From Methanoregulaceae archaeon (GTDB lineage: Archaea; Halobacteriota; Methanomicrobia; Methanomicrobiales; Methanospirillaceae): DNA of 5,088 nucleotides. The DNA is taken from NCBI GenBank assembly GCA_019695435.1, contig JACTVF010000200.1, positions 1 to 5,088 of the forward strand, written 5' to 3'. This document shows positions 5,016 through 5,088 of the stretch, in pieces (the first letter of the stretch is position 1; every line of letters begins with the position of its first letter). A model generated the notes under the pieces. The model did no database searches. It saw only the letters and a program-made list of their open reading frames with translations, and had not been told where the DNA came from. A program made the position numbers and the translations under genes.

Positions 5016-5088
5016 CTCCGGAACCGGTTCTCAGGTGGTTCGACCGTTCCGGGATCTTCCCGACCATTGCCCCCGGGCTGCCCGGTAT
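5012..5088 (+). CDS. Start of an unidentified gene, 3' end outside window
   Basis: From GTG 5012 the frame stays open to the window end and reads (M)SPEPVLRWFDRSGIFPTI then APGLPG, 25 full codons. Among the three plus-strand frames here this one has the highest G/C at third positions (about 18 of 25, against 15 in the others), as expected for a gene of this genome. No ribosome site is present, but AT-rich DNA around 4986-4990 lies about 26 bases upstream, consistent with a leaderless mRNA. The residues shown are too few to name a family. It is divergent from the hypothetical gene at 4439-4927. Confidence 0.5.
   Translation, partial: MSPEPVLRWFDRSGIFPTIAPGLPG

Noticed and set aside
1..5088. 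Search for a defence system, mobile element, CRISPR or toxin-antitoxin pair
   Set aside because: No regularly spaced repeats, transposase, integrase, nuclease-plus-partner operon or terminal repeats were seen; genes are mostly single units with housekeeping-type families.

Overview
This window looks like part of the chromosome of a mesophilic, GC-rich methanogenic archaeon, most likely of the Methanomicrobiales (Methanoregula or Methanosphaerula type). That placement is inferred from protein style, GC-rich codon use, archaeal TATA-like boxes about 26-27 bases before start codons that lack a Shine-Dalgarno site, and oligo-T terminators. No rRNA or marker gene here proves it. I see no tRNA, rRNA, CRISPR array, insertion sequence or phage gene.

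Left part (1-1560): the window opens inside the 3' end of a bacterial-type Lon protease gene (1-375, +), with both residues of the Ser-Lys dyad visible and a hairpin/oligo-T terminator behind it. A short gene on the minus strand (453-647) encodes a 64-residue protein with two membrane helices. It diverges from an alpha/beta-hydrolase gene (721-1524, +) with an intact Ser-Asp-His triad. The two share a 73-base spacer with a single TATA-like box.

Middle part (1561-3873): a UV damage endonuclease gene, uvsE (1561-2469, -), converges on the hydrolase and diverges from a flavin-binding pyridoxamine-phosphate-oxidase-like gene (2661-3140, +). The spacer between the two divergent genes holds short phased repeats. 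After an oligo-T terminator comes a SOUL-family heme-binding protein with an N-terminal membrane anchor (3280-3873, +), apparently transcribed from its own promoter as a leaderless mRNA.

Right part (3874-5088): about 560 bases without a convincing gene carry several small hairpins. They are followed by a hypothetical 162-residue protein on the minus strand (4439-4927). Its very AT-rich upstream region holds two perfect dyads and apparently serves as a divergent promoter for a gene that begins at about 5012 on the plus strand and runs off the window.

The genes do not form one pathway. Nearly every gene has its own promoter or terminator, so this reads as a set of single-gene units: protein quality control, UV repair, and flavin and heme proteins. 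A loose stress or redox theme is possible but is only inference. I found no clear new multi-gene system. The parts most worth checking are the dyad-rich divergent promoter at 4961-5015, the hairpin-rich gap at 3936-4413 and the small membrane protein.
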